A stretch of 64,000 nucleotides of DNA from Zobellia nedashkovskayae (GTDB lineage Bacteria; Bacteroidota; Bacteroidia; Flavobacteriales; Flavobacteriaceae): assembly GCF_015330125.1 (NCBI RefSeq), contig NZ_JADDXR010000002.1:1488001-1552000 (forward strand), in the 5' to 3' direction. Below, piece by piece: positions 1 through 9,052 of the stretch (position 1 is the first letter of the stretch; each line of letters opens with the position of its first letter). Below the pieces are notes generated by a model that saw nothing but the letters and a program-made list of their open reading frames with translations, did not search any database and was not told the DNA's origin. Position numbers and translations under genes: made by a program.

Positions 1-23
1 TAAATAACCATAAAATTTATTTT

Positions 24-503
24 TTGAAAAACAAAAACTTGACATCGTTTGTTGGCTTGTTGTTTTTGATACTTTTCTTCGTACAGTTTTTTTTTAAACT
101 AGAATGGCAGTGGTTAAAAGAACTGCAGCAAGAAGAAATGTACAAGAGATGGTCTGGGCTATTTTTAGCACTTTTCATAACATTCCAATGGGCGCTAACC
201 TTTAGTAGGGTGATTGTAAAATTTAGAAAGCACTCCATGTATATGGCTGGACTACATAAGTGGGCAGGAGCCTTAAGCCCAATCTTTTTTTATATGCACA
301 GTATGGGTATGGGTTATGGATATCTTGCTTTGTTGTCTTATATATTTTTGGCAAATGCGCTTTTAGGATACATCAATTTAGATGTCATAAAAAATAATAG
401 TGAGTTGCTTTTTAAGGGATGGATGATATTGCACGTAGCCTTTTCTCTCATTATTACTATTCTGATGTTTTTCCATATTACCATGGTCTTCTACTACAAA
501 TAA
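24..503 (+). CDS. Haem-type membrane protein (ferric-reductase/cytochrome b-like), possibly 5'-truncated
   Basis: A small hydrophobic protein (159 aa from the TTG at 24) with about four membrane spans and histidines placed in or next to them (AGLHKW, YMHSMG, LHVAFS, FFHITM). This pattern suggests a b-type haem membrane protein of the ferric-reductase or cytochrome b561 kind; I infer it passes electrons across the inner membrane. The reading frame stays open to the left edge of the window, so the true start may lie upstream and the TTG start is uncertain. It ends 6 bases before a flavin reductase-ferredoxin gene, so the two are probably co-transcribed and act in one redox chain. Confidence 0.55.
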   Translation: MKNKNLTSFVGLLFLILFFVQFFFKLEWQWLKELQQEEMYKRWSGLFLALFITFQWALTFSRVIVKFRKHSMYMAGLHKWAGALSPIFFYMHSMGMGYGYLALLSYIFLANALLGYINLDVIKNNSELLFKGWMILHVAFSLIITILMFFHITMVFYYK

Positions 504-509
504 AAAAGC

Positions 510-1538
510 ATGAAACTAATAGTAAAAAATATCATCAAGGAAACAGAAGATGTCATAAGCGTTGGTTTTACCAATGGGGGCTTTTTCAGCAAGGTAAAGT
601 ATAAGCCAGGGCAGTTCATTACCCTGCACTTTCCCATAGCTGATCAAATTCACAAAAGGGCGTATTCTTTTAGTAGTAATCCTTTTACGGACAAAGATTT
701 GAAAATTACAATTAAACGTGTAGAGAACGGATTGGTTTCTAATTACATTCATGACTATTTAAAAGTGGGCGATAAGTTACTAATTGATAAACCTAACGGA
801 AGCTTTTTCATAGAACCAGAAAAAAAACAGCAAAAAAGTTATGTTTTTTTTGCCGCAGGAAGCGGGATTACGCCCATTTTTTCAATCATAAATTCAGTTT
901 TACAAAAAGAGATTAAATCTAGTATTGTATTGGTTTATGCCAACCGTTTTTTTGAGTCTATAATCTTTCATGAAGAACTCGTTGAACTTCAAAAGCAATA
1001 TGGAGATAGGTTTAAAATAGAATATCTTATTTCCAAAAACGCACCTGCAAAACCACACTATCATAAAGGACTAATAACTGATGCTTTGGTTGTGGGAATT
1101 CTAGATAAATATAAGCTATCCTTTAAAAATGGTGAATACATGATTTGTGGTCCTTTTGGGTTTATGGAGGCGGTAAAAAGTATTCTGAATGTAAATGGTG
1201 TTTCTCCTTCGAGAATAAAGGAAGAACTTTTTAAAAGACCGGACACTGTTATACAGAGCGATGGTATGATGAGCAAGGTGCAAATACAGCTAAACGGAAC
1301 CAGCCATGAGTTGAATATTGCCAATAACAAGTCTATTCTACAAGCTGCTATGGCACAAAACATTGATATGCCTTATTCATGTAGGTCCGGTATGTGCTCT
1401 ACATGTTTGGCTTCCTGTGTATCTGGAAAAGTTAATATGACCGACGGTCATTTTTTGGGGCAGAAAGAAGTTGATGCCGGTAAAATTCTGACTTGCATAA
1501 GCTATCCTGCAAGCGAAAATATCGTAATCTCAATATAA
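510..1538 (+). CDS. Flavin reductase with C-terminal 2Fe-2S ferredoxin domain
   Basis: 342 aa. The N-terminal part is a ferredoxin-NADP reductase-like FAD domain (RAYSFSS, the flavin-binding RxYS motif), followed by a nicotinamide-binding domain (GSGITPIFS). The C-terminal part is a plant-type ferredoxin with the cysteine pattern C-x4-C-x2-C (CRSGMCSTC) and a fourth cysteine in ILTCIS. The order matches the PaaE/Hmp-reductase type of protein that moves electrons from NAD(P)H through FAD to an iron-sulphur centre. It lies 6 bases after a haem-type membrane protein and 2 bases before a multihaem cytochrome, so all three may form one electron-transfer unit. The final acceptor cannot be read from the sequence. 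Confidence 0.85.
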   Translation: MKLIVKNIIKETEDVISVGFTNGGFFSKVKYKPGQFITLHFPIADQIHKRAYSFSSNPFTDKDLKITIKRVENGLVSNYIHDYLKVGDKLLIDKPNGSFFIEPEKKQQKSYVFFAAGSGITPIFSIINSVLQKEIKSSIVLVYANRFFESIIFHEELVELQKQYGDRFKIEYLISKNAPAKPHYHKGLITDALVVGILDKYKLSFKNGEYMICGPFGFMEAVKSILNVNGVSPSRIKEELFKRPDTVIQSDGMMSKVQIQLNGTSHELNIANNKSILQAAMAQNIDMPYSCRSGMCSTCLASCVSGKVNMTDGHFLGQKEVDAGKILTCISYPASENIVISI

Positions 1539-1540
1539 AC

Positions 1541-2257
1541 ATGGGTATATTTAAAGTATCACCTTTACGAAAGAGACAAATTTTGGGAGGTCTATCAGGC
1601 CTCGTTTTAGGAGCAGGAATCATTTTGTTTTTATCTCTAAAAACATCAGAAGAATATATTTCCTTGGGTCCGATGAATAATGGTCATAATGAGATATCAT
1701 GTGCCGCTTGTCACACAGATGCTAATGGCAATTTGTCTCAGCAAATACAATCCAATATGGCGCATGCCTTTGGAATGAGAGAAAATGGAGTGGATTTTGG
1801 CACCAAAGACGTAACCGTAAAAAATTGTTTGGAATGCCATGACCGTCCCAATGACCGCCATCCTACGTATAGATTTTCCGAACCTAGATTCAGAAAGGTA
1901 ATAAAGAAAATTGATGCTACTACCTGTATTACCTGCCATACGGAACACAATGGGGAGCGGGTTAGTGTTGCTGCAATTAATTACTGTATGAATTGCCACC
2001 AGGATTTAGAAATGGAGAATGACCCTATAGATATATCCCATGTAGAACTAATAGCCAACGAACAATGGTTTACATGTATTCAATGTCATGATTTTCATGG
2101 TAACCATAGGTATAATGTGCCCACTAAGCTTCAGGATACAATACCACTAAAAATCATACAGAATTATCTTGATGGTGGCAAAGATCCGTATGGAACGGAC
2201 AAAAAATACTTAGGGCTGTCTGAACCTGAATGGATTAAAACGCTTCAAAAGAAATAA
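1541..2257 (+). CDS. Membrane-anchored pentahaem cytochrome c
   Basis: 238 aa from the ATG at 1541. The same frame is open further upstream, but that part overlaps the preceding gene, and 1541 sits just after its stop codon. A membrane anchor covers about residues 13-34, followed by five CxxCH haem motifs starting at residues 54, 96, 129, 149 and 179. The motif spacing resembles the c3/NapC-NrfH-like multihaem proteins, which work on the periplasmic side of the inner membrane. It is third in a module with a membrane haem protein and a flavin-ferredoxin reductase. Whether it serves the nitrate genes next door is inference; no catalytic partner is visible in this window. Confidence 0.85.
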   Translation: MGIFKVSPLRKRQILGGLSGLVLGAGIILFLSLKTSEEYISLGPMNNGHNEISCAACHTDANGNLSQQIQSNMAHAFGMRENGVDFGTKDVTVKNCLECHDRPNDRHPTYRFSEPRFRKVIKKIDATTCITCHTEHNGERVSVAAINYCMNCHQDLEMENDPIDISHVELIANEQWFTCIQCHDFHGNHRYNVPTKLQDTIPLKIIQNYLDGGKDPYGTDKKYLGLSEPEWIKTLQKK

Positions 2258-2326
2258 CAAAATATCCACTACCTGAGGGGTGTAGCTTTCTCAATATTGT
2301 TTCTACAAACGCTTAAATTTTAATAC

Positions 2327-2342
2327 TACGTATTTATACTTT
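2327..2342. promoter_or_regulatory. Partial 7-2-7 operator upstream of nrtA
   Basis: TACGTAT, 2-base spacer, ATACTTT. The left heptamer matches exactly, and the right one only in its first four bases, the inverted repeat found intact before nasA and at the response regulator gene. A further ATACGCA half lies at 2358-2364. Probably a weaker or distal binding site for the same regulator. Confidence 0.4.
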
Positions 2343-2478
2343 CTTCAGAAAGTGGTGATACGCAGTTTTTGTATTCTGTAAATCAGGGTTTTATCTGTTA
2401 AACCTGTTTTTATGCAGTTATTTATATGTTATAAAAAGATAAATGTTTATGTCCTATTGCATTATATGAGAAGTTAAT

Positions 2479-2515
2479 TACGTATACATTTGTCAAAAGT
2501 AAGTACTAATACGTA
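2479..2515. promoter_or_regulatory. nrtA promoter with operator half-sites
   Basis: TACATTTG at 2485-2492 matches the Bacteroidota -7 box TAnnTTTG. A TACGTAT half-site (2479-2485) overlaps its first base, and an ATACGTA half-site (2509-2515) follows shortly after the predicted start of transcription near 2499. The gene starts at 2539. The half-sites are the same heptamers as in the nasA operator. Confidence 0.5.
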
Positions 2516-2538
2516 GTTAAATTAAAAACCATACTATT

Positions 2539-3924
2539 ATGAAAACCATTTTTACAAAAGCATCATTACTAGCAACTATAGCTGCAGTAGTTATGGCTTG
2601 TGGAGGAAAAGAAACAAAAAAGACAGATGCAGCCGCTACGGAAGAAGCAGTCGCTTCAAAAACAAAACAACTAGATATTGAAAAACCACAACTTACGTTC
2701 GGTTTTATCAAACTAACAGATATGGCACCTCTAGCCATTGCAAAGGAAAAAGGATTCTTTGAAGATGAAGGCCTCTTTGTTTCCGTTGAAGCACAATCCA
2801 ACTGGAAAAATGTTTTAGACCGTGTTATTGATGGTCAATTAGATGGCTCGCATATGTTAGCAGGTCAGCCTATTGCCGCTGGTGCAGGTTTTGGAAGACA
2901 AGCTGAATTGGTGACTCCTTTTTCAATGGATTTAAATGGAAATGGAATTACCGTTTCTAATGATGTTTGGTCTAAAATGAAGCCTAATGTACCTGTTGGG
3001 GCAGATGGTAAACCAGTGCATCCTATTAAAGCAGATGCCTTAAAGCCTGTAATTACGGAATACAAAAATAGCGGTAAGCCTTTTAAAATGGGAATGGTAT
3101 TTCCTGTTTCAACACACAATTATGAAATACGTTATTGGTTAGCTGCTGCCGGAATTCACCCAGGTATGTATACTGCGGATAATGTTCAAGGTCAAATAGA
3201 TGCTGAGGTTTTACTATCTGTTACACCTCCGCCACAAATGCCGGCCACTTTAGAGTCTGGTACTATTTACGGCTACTGTGTAGGTGAGCCTTGGAATCAG
3301 CAAGCGGTTTTTAAAGGTATTGGTGTACCTGTAGTAACCAACTATGATATCTGGAAAAACAACCCTGAAAAGGTATTTGTAATGACGAAGAAATTCGTAA
3401 CGGATAACCCAAATACTGCAATTGCAGTTACCAAAGCAATGATTCGTGCAGGAAAATGGTTAGATGAACCATCAAATAGAGCAGAAGCAGTAAAAATTCT
3501 TTCCATGTCTCAGTACGTTGGTGCACCAGAAGAGGTATTAGCCAATTCTATGACGGGTACTTTTGAATTTGAAAAAGGGGATAAAAGAGATATGCCAGAT
3601 TTCAATGTGTTCTACAAGTACAATGCTACCTATCCTTTCTACTCAGATGGTATTTGGTTCTTGACACAAATGCGCAGATGGGGACAAATTCCTGAAACAA
3701 AAACTACAGAATGGTATAGCGAAACGATCAAAGATATTTATCGTCCTGACATCTGGAAAAAAGCAGCAGATTTACTAGTTGCCGAAGGACAAATTCCTGC
3801 AGCGGATGTTCCTGAAACGGATGGCTATAAAGCAGCAACAACAGATTTCATTGACGGTACCTCTTATGATGCAAAAGACCCAATTGGTTACATCAATAGT
3901 TTCTCAATCGGAAACAAAGATTAA
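2539..3924 (+). CDS. nrtA: Nitrate ABC transporter, substrate-binding lipoprotein
   Basis: 461 aa of the NrtA/CmpA binding-protein family, which captures nitrate, nitrite or bicarbonate outside the inner membrane. The N-terminus is a lipoprotein signal ending in VVMAC, so the protein is tethered by lipid. The mature part begins with the family-typical [21 protein letters not shown] stretch and contains GEPWNQQA near the middle. It is the first gene of a run with permease, two ATPases and a porin, with short gaps (39, 21, 14 and 35 bases). Nitrate rather than bicarbonate is inferred from the fused nitrate reductase a few kilobases downstream. Confidence 0.88.
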   Translation: MKTIFTKASLLATIAAVVMACGGKETKKTDAAATEEAVASKTKQLDIEKPQLTFGFIKLTDMAPLAIAKEKGFFEDEGLFVSVEAQSNWKNVLDRVIDGQLDGSHMLAGQPIAAGAGFGRQAELVTPFSMDLNGNGITVSNDVWSKMKPNVPVGADGKPVHPIKADALKPVITEYKNSGKPFKMGMVFPVSTHNYEIRYWLAAAGIHPGMYTADNVQGQIDAEVLLSVTPPPQMPATLESGTIYGYCVGEPWNQQAVFKGIGVPVVTNYDIWKNNPEKVFVMTKKFVTDNPNTAIAVTKAMIRAGKWLDEPSNRAEAVKILSMSQYVGAPEEVLANSMTGTFEFEKGDKRDMPDFNVFYKYNATYPFYSDGIWFLTQMRRWGQIPETKTTEWYSETIKDIYRPDIWKKAADLLVAEGQIPAADVPETDGYKAATTDFIDGTSYDAKDPIGYINSFSIGNKD

Positions 3925-3963
3925 GGTTTACAGTACAATTTATCGAAGCAAAAGCATACTATC

Positions 3964-5064
3964 ATGGAACAAGACATCACATTAAAAAAAGAAGGACAAG
4001 GCCTAGCGTTTTTAAAAACTTTGGTAGCCAAATTTACTCCTAAGTTTCAAAAGGGAGATTTATTACCATGGCTTAAAAAATCGGGCATTACCTTACTATC
4101 TATCCTGTTATTTTTAGGGCTCTGGCACATGGGTTCTAAAGCATTATATAATAAAGAGGCGAATTACAAAATCGAAAAAGCATTGACAGAACAAGGTCAG
4201 GCAGCTGCTGATGCAGAACGTGATTGTATCGCTTCCGGCGATAGTAGTTGCCAGCCTAATACTTTGCCGTCTCCTACTCAGGTTTGGGCGTCGTTGCAAA
4301 CTTTAATTGCAGATCATAAGGTAATTAATGCAGATAAAGCCGCTTTTAATGAAAAGATGGCCGCAACAAACGCCAAATTAGTAGCACAAGGTAAAAATGC
4401 TATTGTTTATACCGGTCGTGCCTCGTTTGTTGATATTGTGCTTACAAGTATAAAAACGGTTTTTGCAGGTTTCTTATTGGCCCTTTTAATTGCGGTACCC
4501 ATTGGTGTTGTAATAGGTTTGAGTCCATCATTACGGAGTGCTTTTAATTGGTTCATACAAATCTTTAAACCGGTTTCTCCTGTAGTTTGGTACTTGCTTG
4601 TGTTCATGATCGTAAAAACTTTGTACATCGGTGATAGCTCTGATAATGCTTTTGTGATTTCATTTATAAGTGTAGGCCTGTGTGCCATGTGGGCCACTTT
4701 GGTTAACACAGCAATGGGTGTCTCCTCCGTAGATAAAGATTATATCAATGTAGCAAAGGTTTTAAAACTAGGAACTTTTCAAAAAATCTTTAAAGTGATT
4801 TTACCTTCATCATTACCGTTAATATTTACCGGGTTACGAATCACCCTTTCGGTGGCTTGGATGGTATTGATTGCTATAGAACTATTAGCACAAAGTCAAG
4901 GTTTAGGCTTATTCGTTTGGGAGGAATTCCAAAACGGAGCTAACGATTCCAACGCCAAGATTATCGTCGCCATGTTTGTTATTGGTATTATCGGTTTTCT
5001 ATTAGACAGAATTATGTTAAGTGTTCAGAACATGGTGTCTTTTAATAAAAACGAAGGAGTATAA
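3964..5064 (+). CDS. nrtB: Nitrate ABC transporter permease
   Basis: 366 aa inner-membrane permease of the NrtB/SsuC/TauC type. A first membrane span lies near residues 38-58, followed by a soluble stretch of roughly 90 residues rich in Ala and Lys, then the usual five-span permease core with the EAA-type loop (DYINVAKVLKLGTFQKIFKVILP) that contacts the ATPases. It is longer than the common form of about 270-280 residues because of the extra N-terminal part and soluble insert. It follows nrtA and precedes two ATPase genes in the same operon. Confidence 0.88.
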   Translation: MEQDITLKKEGQGLAFLKTLVAKFTPKFQKGDLLPWLKKSGITLLSILLFLGLWHMGSKALYNKEANYKIEKALTEQGQAAADAERDCIASGDSSCQPNTLPSPTQVWASLQTLIADHKVINADKAAFNEKMAATNAKLVAQGKNAIVYTGRASFVDIVLTSIKTVFAGFLLALLIAVPIGVVIGLSPSLRSAFNWFIQIFKPVSPVVWYLLVFMIVKTLYIGDSSDNAFVISFISVGLCAMWATLVNTAMGVSSVDKDYINVAKVLKLGTFQKIFKVILPSSLPLIFTGLRITLSVAWMVLIAIELLAQSQGLGLFVWEEFQNGANDSNAKIIVAMFVIGIIGFLLDRIMLSVQNMVSFNKNEGV

Positions 5065-5085
5065 CCTCACCTAAAACAATAGAAG

Positions 5086-5925
5086 ATGGCATACTTAGAA
5101 TTAAATAACGTCTACAAATCCTACGGAGAAGGAGATAACCGAACGGATGTACTATCCAACATTAACCTTTCTATAGAAGAAGGGGAGTTTGTAGCCATTG
5201 TAGGTTTTACAGGCAGCGGTAAAACAACCTTGGTAAACTTAATTAACGGCCTATTAAAACCCACAAGTGGCGAGGTTTTATTTAAAGGAGAACCGGTAGT
5301 TGATACCAGTCATGAAAGAGGGGTTATTTTTCAGAACTACTCTTTGTTACCGTGGTTAACCGTTGGACAGAACGTATATATGGCGGTAAAAGAGGCTTTT
5401 CCAAAAGAGAACAAGGCTTTTCTAATGAAAAGAGTAAAGGACTATGTTGGGATGGTAAGCTTAACACCGGCCATTAATAAAAGACCCAAAGAATTATCTG
5501 GGGGAATGCGCCAACGTGTTGCGGTTGCAAGGGCCTTAGCGATGAATCCGGAAATGATAATCATGGACGAGCCTTTAGGCGCTTTAGATGCCTTGACTCG
5601 AGGAAATTTACAAGATGAAATATTGAATATCTGGAGCCAAGACAAGCGTACGGCTTTATTGATTACTAATGATGTGGATGAGGGTATTTATATGGCAGAT
5701 AGAATTATCCCTTTAAAACCGGGTCCCAATGCTACTTTAGGTCCAGAATTTAAAATTGATATTGAACGGCCTCGTGATAAAACCGCAATGAATGACAATC
5801 CTAATTTCAAAAAGACTAGAAATGCCATCATAGAATATTTAATGGATATTGGTGAGGCACGTAAATCGGTTTCTAACGAAACCTATGAGCTTCCTGATAT
5901 AGCACCTAAAAGTTTTGTGGCCTAA
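5086..5925 (+). CDS. nrtC: Nitrate ABC transporter ATP-binding protein 1 (H-loop His replaced)
   Basis: 279 aa nucleotide-binding subunit. Walker A is GFTGSGKTT (Lys46), the ABC signature is the canonical LSGGMRQ (137-143), and Walker B ends in MDEP (Asp161, Glu162). The H-loop, normally ITHDVDE, reads ITNDVDE, so the switch histidine is Asn195 (codon AAT). Unlike cyanobacterial NrtC it has no NrtA-like tail. The next gene is a second ATPase with the complementary defect, so the two probably form a heterodimer with one good and one degenerate ATP site. The symbol follows gene order and family resemblance. Confidence 0.85.
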   Translation: MAYLELNNVYKSYGEGDNRTDVLSNINLSIEEGEFVAIVGFTGSGKTTLVNLINGLLKPTSGEVLFKGEPVVDTSHERGVIFQNYSLLPWLTVGQNVYMAVKEAFPKENKAFLMKRVKDYVGMVSLTPAINKRPKELSGGMRQRVAVARALAMNPEMIIMDEPLGALDALTRGNLQDEILNIWSQDKRTALLITNDVDEGIYMADRIIPLKPGPNATLGPEFKIDIERPRDKTAMNDNPNFKKTRNAIIEYLMDIGEARKSVSNETYELPDIAPKSFVA

Positions 5926-5939
5926 TAAAAAAATAACCT

Positions 5940-6764
5940 ATGAGCACAGAAACCATACTTAACAAAGGCACAACGCAGAACGGAATTGTATTCCCTTCAA
6001 AAGTGATGCTTGATTTATCTAACCTAAAGAAAGTGTACCCTACACCTAAAGGTGACTATGTGGTACTGGAAAATTTAAACCTTCAGATTATGAAGGAAGA
6101 ATTTGTGACCATCATCGGGCATTCGGGCTGTGGAAAAACTACTATGCTTTCTATGATTGCAGGCTTGAATCCTATTTCTGGTGGAAACATTGCCGTTCTA
6201 GGAAACCCTGTTAAAGGGCCGGGACCAGATCGTGGCGTTATTTTTCAATCTCCCAGTTTAATGCCTTGGATGACCGCTTTGGAAAATGTGCTTTTAGGCG
6301 TGAACCAGGTATTTCCTCATGCTACCAAAGCACAACGCAAAGATATTGCCAAATACTACTTACATAAGGTAGGTCTTGATGGCGCTTTTGATAAAAAAGC
6401 TATTGAATTGTCACAAGGTATGCAGCAACGTGTTGGTATTGCAAGAGCTTTTGCAATTAAGCCTAAAGTGCTGTTGTTGGATGAGCCTTTTGGAATGCTT
6501 GATTCTTTAACCCGAGGAGAATTGCAAGATATATTAATTGAAATCTGGAACAAAGAGAAAATTACTGCGGTGATGATTACCCATGATGTGGACGAGGCTA
6601 TTTTCTTGGCCGATCGGGTAGTAATGATGACCAGTGGGCCAAGTGCAAAAATCGGGGATATTCTTGATATCGAATTTGAAAGACCGCGTACTCGAAAGTC
6701 GGTACTAGAACATGACGACTACTACACCTATAGAAAACATTTGATTGACTTTTTAGAACATTAA
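5940..6764 (+). CDS. nrtD: Nitrate ABC transporter ATP-binding protein 2 (altered signature)
   Basis: 274 aa nucleotide-binding subunit with Walker [10 protein letters not shown] (Lys66), Walker [12 protein letters not shown] and an intact H-loop ITHDVDE (His215). The ABC signature is LSQGMQQ (157-163) instead of LSGGM. It starts 14 bases after the first ATPase gene. Partnered with that subunit, its Walker A and H-loop face a normal signature, while its own altered signature faces the subunit lacking the H-loop histidine. Confidence 0.85.
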   Translation: MSTETILNKGTTQNGIVFPSKVMLDLSNLKKVYPTPKGDYVVLENLNLQIMKEEFVTIIGHSGCGKTTMLSMIAGLNPISGGNIAVLGNPVKGPGPDRGVIFQSPSLMPWMTALENVLLGVNQVFPHATKAQRKDIAKYYLHKVGLDGAFDKKAIELSQGMQQRVGIARAFAIKPKVLLLDEPFGMLDSLTRGELQDILIEIWNKEKITAVMITHDVDEAIFLADRVVMMTSGPSAKIGDILDIEFERPRTRKSVLEHDDYYTYRKHLIDFLEH

Positions 6765-6799
6765 ACCATAACAACAAACTTTTTTAATATACCTAGATT

Positions 6800-8104
6800 A
6801 TGAAAAGACAGTACACATTAATAACCCTACTAGTCCTATCGATTCAGTTTGCTACTGCACAATTTGAACTCGATGGGGAGTTTAAGCCCCGTACCGAATA
6901 CCGTAACGGTTTCGGTAGTATTATTCCAGATGCTGCAGATGCGGGCTTTGCAATCGCTACGCGATTACGTTTGAACGCGGGCTACCAAACGGAAGCGTTT
7001 AAATTTTATATGAGTCTTCAAGACGTTATGGTTTGGGGAGAAAACAGACAATTAAAACCTGAGGACAGTAATAATTCGTTTTCTGTTTTTCAAGCATGGG
7101 CAGATATCAAATTAAGTGAAGGGTTCTCTACAAAAATAGGTCGCCAAATGCTTGTATATGATGACCAAAGAATTCTTGGTGGAGTTGACTGGGCTATGCA
7201 AGCACGTAATCATGATGCAGCTTTATTAAAGTATAGCAAAGGAAAGTTAATGATAGATCTTGGTCTGGCTTTTAATCAAGATTTTACAGCTACCACTGCA
7301 AATCCGGGAGGATTTCAGTCTGCAGGCACGGCTTATAATACCACGGGATTCTTCTCGTATAAAAGTATGCAGTACTTATACTTAAAACATAAAGGAGAAG
7401 CCTTTTCTATTAGCGGTCTCATATTGAACAACGGTTTCCAGAATTTTACAGGCGAAGCAGATGCACTTGTAGCGGATGGTGTTAGCAATTTAATTACTTT
7501 AGGTACGCACTTAGACTATAAAAAAGGAAGCTTTGGAGCTGCATTTAATGGGTATTTGCAAACCGGGGAGCGCCAAAATAGTGTAGATGTTAGCGGGGCA
7601 TATCTTTTAGGATTAGACCTAAGCTACAAAGTATCAAAAGGTGTTTCTTTAGGGCTTGGAGCTGAGATTATTAGCGGAAACGATGCAAGCACCACAGATA
7701 AGACAGAAGCTTTCTTTCCATTATACGGAACCAATCATAAATTCAATGGGTTTATGGATTATTTCTACGTAGGTAATCATGCCAACTCAATAGGACTTAC
7801 AGATATTCATGCTAGTGCCAAATTTGCACTAAGTGAAACTTCTAGCTTATTGGTGAAAGTTTTGAATTTTAGTGGAGAACAAGAATTGGGAAGTGGTGAA
7901 AAATCACTTGGTACCGAAGTTGACTTGGTTTTTGCTAAAAACTTCAAAGGATACGGATTGGCCATAGGGTATTCGCAAATGTTTGCTAGTGATGGCATGT
8001 ACGAATTAAAGGGAATTACTGAAGATGCTGCCGGTAGTGTTCAAAACTGGGCATGGGTACAATTGACCATGAAACCTAAGTTTTTAAACACTGCAAAAAA
8101 ATAG
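6800..8104 (+). CDS. Outer-membrane beta-barrel porin (alginate-export-like)
   Basis: 434 aa with a cleavable signal peptide (MKRQYTLITLLVLSIQFATAQ) and alternating polar and hydrophobic strands ending in a strand-like C-terminus (VQNWAWVQLTMKPKF), as in outer-membrane barrels of the alginate-export/OprB-like group. Motifs such as KIGRQMLVYDDQRILGGVDW fit this family. As the last gene of the transporter operon, with a terminator after it, it probably admits nitrate through the outer membrane. The substrate is inferred from position only. Confidence 0.75.
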   Translation: MKRQYTLITLLVLSIQFATAQFELDGEFKPRTEYRNGFGSIIPDAADAGFAIATRLRLNAGYQTEAFKFYMSLQDVMVWGENRQLKPEDSNNSFSVFQAWADIKLSEGFSTKIGRQMLVYDDQRILGGVDWAMQARNHDAALLKYSKGKLMIDLGLAFNQDFTATTANPGGFQSAGTAYNTTGFFSYKSMQYLYLKHKGEAFSISGLILNNGFQNFTGEADALVADGVSNLITLGTHLDYKKGSFGAAFNGYLQTGERQNSVDVSGAYLLGLDLSYKVSKGVSLGLGAEIISGNDASTTDKTEAFFPLYGTNHKFNGFMDYFYVGNHANSIGLTDIHASAKFALSETSSLLVKVLNFSGEQELGSGEKSLGTEVDLVFAKNFKGYGLAIGYSQMFASDGMYELKGITEDAAGSVQNWAWVQLTMKPKFLNTAKK

Positions 8105-8133
8105 TTCATATTTATAAAGATGCTTCGATAGGG

Positions 8134-8170
8134 CCGTTACAACCTTTTTGTTGTAGCGGTTCTTTTTTAT
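8134..8170 (+). terminator. Intrinsic terminator of the nrt operon
   Basis: A ten-pair stem (CCGTTACAAC / GTTGTAGCGG, with one G-T pair) and a CTTTTT loop, followed by a run of T, 30 bases after the porin stop codon. Confidence 0.85.
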
Positions 8171-8304
8171 AATTCTACTTGAATGGTGTGTATTTCATAA
8201 TAATAGATTGCACGGAGTATACATACAGGCATAATAATTAGGTTTTTATTCTTAGCCTAAGAATAGTCATAGGTTATTGAAAATCTACCTTTGTAAAAAT
8301 CTAG

Positions 8305-8328
8305 TATATTTGTACGTATAAATACGCA
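8305..8328 (+). promoter_or_regulatory. Promoter and 7-2-7 operator of the response regulator gene
   Basis: TATATTTG at 8305-8312 is a -7 box. It is followed at once by the inverted repeat TACGTAT-AA-ATACGCA (8313-8328), which would cover the start of transcription. The form (two heptamers around a 2-base gap) is that of NarL-type sites. Its position suggests the regulator represses its own gene. Confidence 0.6.
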
Positions 8329-8332
8329 TATT

Positions 8333-9004
8333 TTGAATCAAACAACAAGTATCATTTTAGCGGACGACCATTCTTTGGTTCGCGACGGCATCAGAGCTTT
8401 ATTAGAGAGCGAATCTGACTTAAAAGTTATTGCAGAGGCTTCTGACGGTATTGAGGCGATTGAAATGGTGAATAAAAACACACCTGATTTATTGATTATA
8501 GATATCAGAATGCCGCGAATGACTGGTATAGAAGCAGTAGAAAAGTTAAGTGCCCAAAATTCGCCTGTAAAATGTATTATCCTTTCCATGCATGATTCGG
8601 AGGAGTATATTTTAAAATCGGTCAAGGCCGGAGCGCTCGGTTACCTTTTAAAAGATACTGGGAAAACGGAATTTATTAAGGCAATTCATACCGTTCGAGA
8701 CGGAGGTAAGTATTACAGCGGTGATATTTCTAATGTTCTGGTGAATAATTTATTGGGTTCTACCACTAAAATCGATGAAACTCCTAAAAATGTTACCTCT
8801 ACCAGCAATCAGTTTGATTTGACCAATAAGGAACTTCAGGTGTTGGAATTGGTTTTATCCGGTTTAACGAATAAACAAATTTCCGAAAAACTCCAGAATA
8901 GCAAGCGCACCGTAGAAACACACCGGTTTAACCTTATGCGTAAAATGGAGGTCAAGAATTTAATAGATCTTTCAAAAAAGGCGCAGCAGTTTAATTTGGT
9001 TTAG
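8333..9004 (+). CDS. NarL/FixJ-type response regulator
   Basis: 223 aa. The receiver domain begins SIILADDHSLVRDGIR with the acidic pair DD, the phosphorylated Asp in LLIIDIRMP, and the Lys in LLKDTGK. The C-terminal LuxR-type helix-turn-helix is LTNKELQVLELVLSGLTNKQISEKL..SKRTVETHRFNLMRKM. The start is TTG at 8333; the next in-frame ATG would cut the receiver domain. It lies between the nitrate transporter operon and nitrate reductase, and a NarL-form inverted repeat occurs at its own and the nasA promoter, so it probably controls nitrate use. No partner sensor kinase is visible in the window. Confidence 0.88.
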   Translation: MNQTTSIILADDHSLVRDGIRALLESESDLKVIAEASDGIEAIEMVNKNTPDLLIIDIRMPRMTGIEAVEKLSAQNSPVKCIILSMHDSEEYILKSVKAGALGYLLKDTGKTEFIKAIHTVRDGGKYYSGDISNVLVNNLLGSTTKIDETPKNVTSTSNQFDLTNKELQVLELVLSGLTNKQISEKLQNSKRTVETHRFNLMRKMEVKNLIDLSKKAQQFNLV

Positions 9005-9052
9005 TATTTCATCTTTACTTTATGATTAACTAAGTCGGTACTATTTCTGTAC

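Noticed and set aside
1493..1540. Upstream extension of the pentahaem cytochrome gene
   Set aside because: It overlaps the preceding gene; the ATG at 1541 directly follows that stop codon and precedes the membrane anchor.
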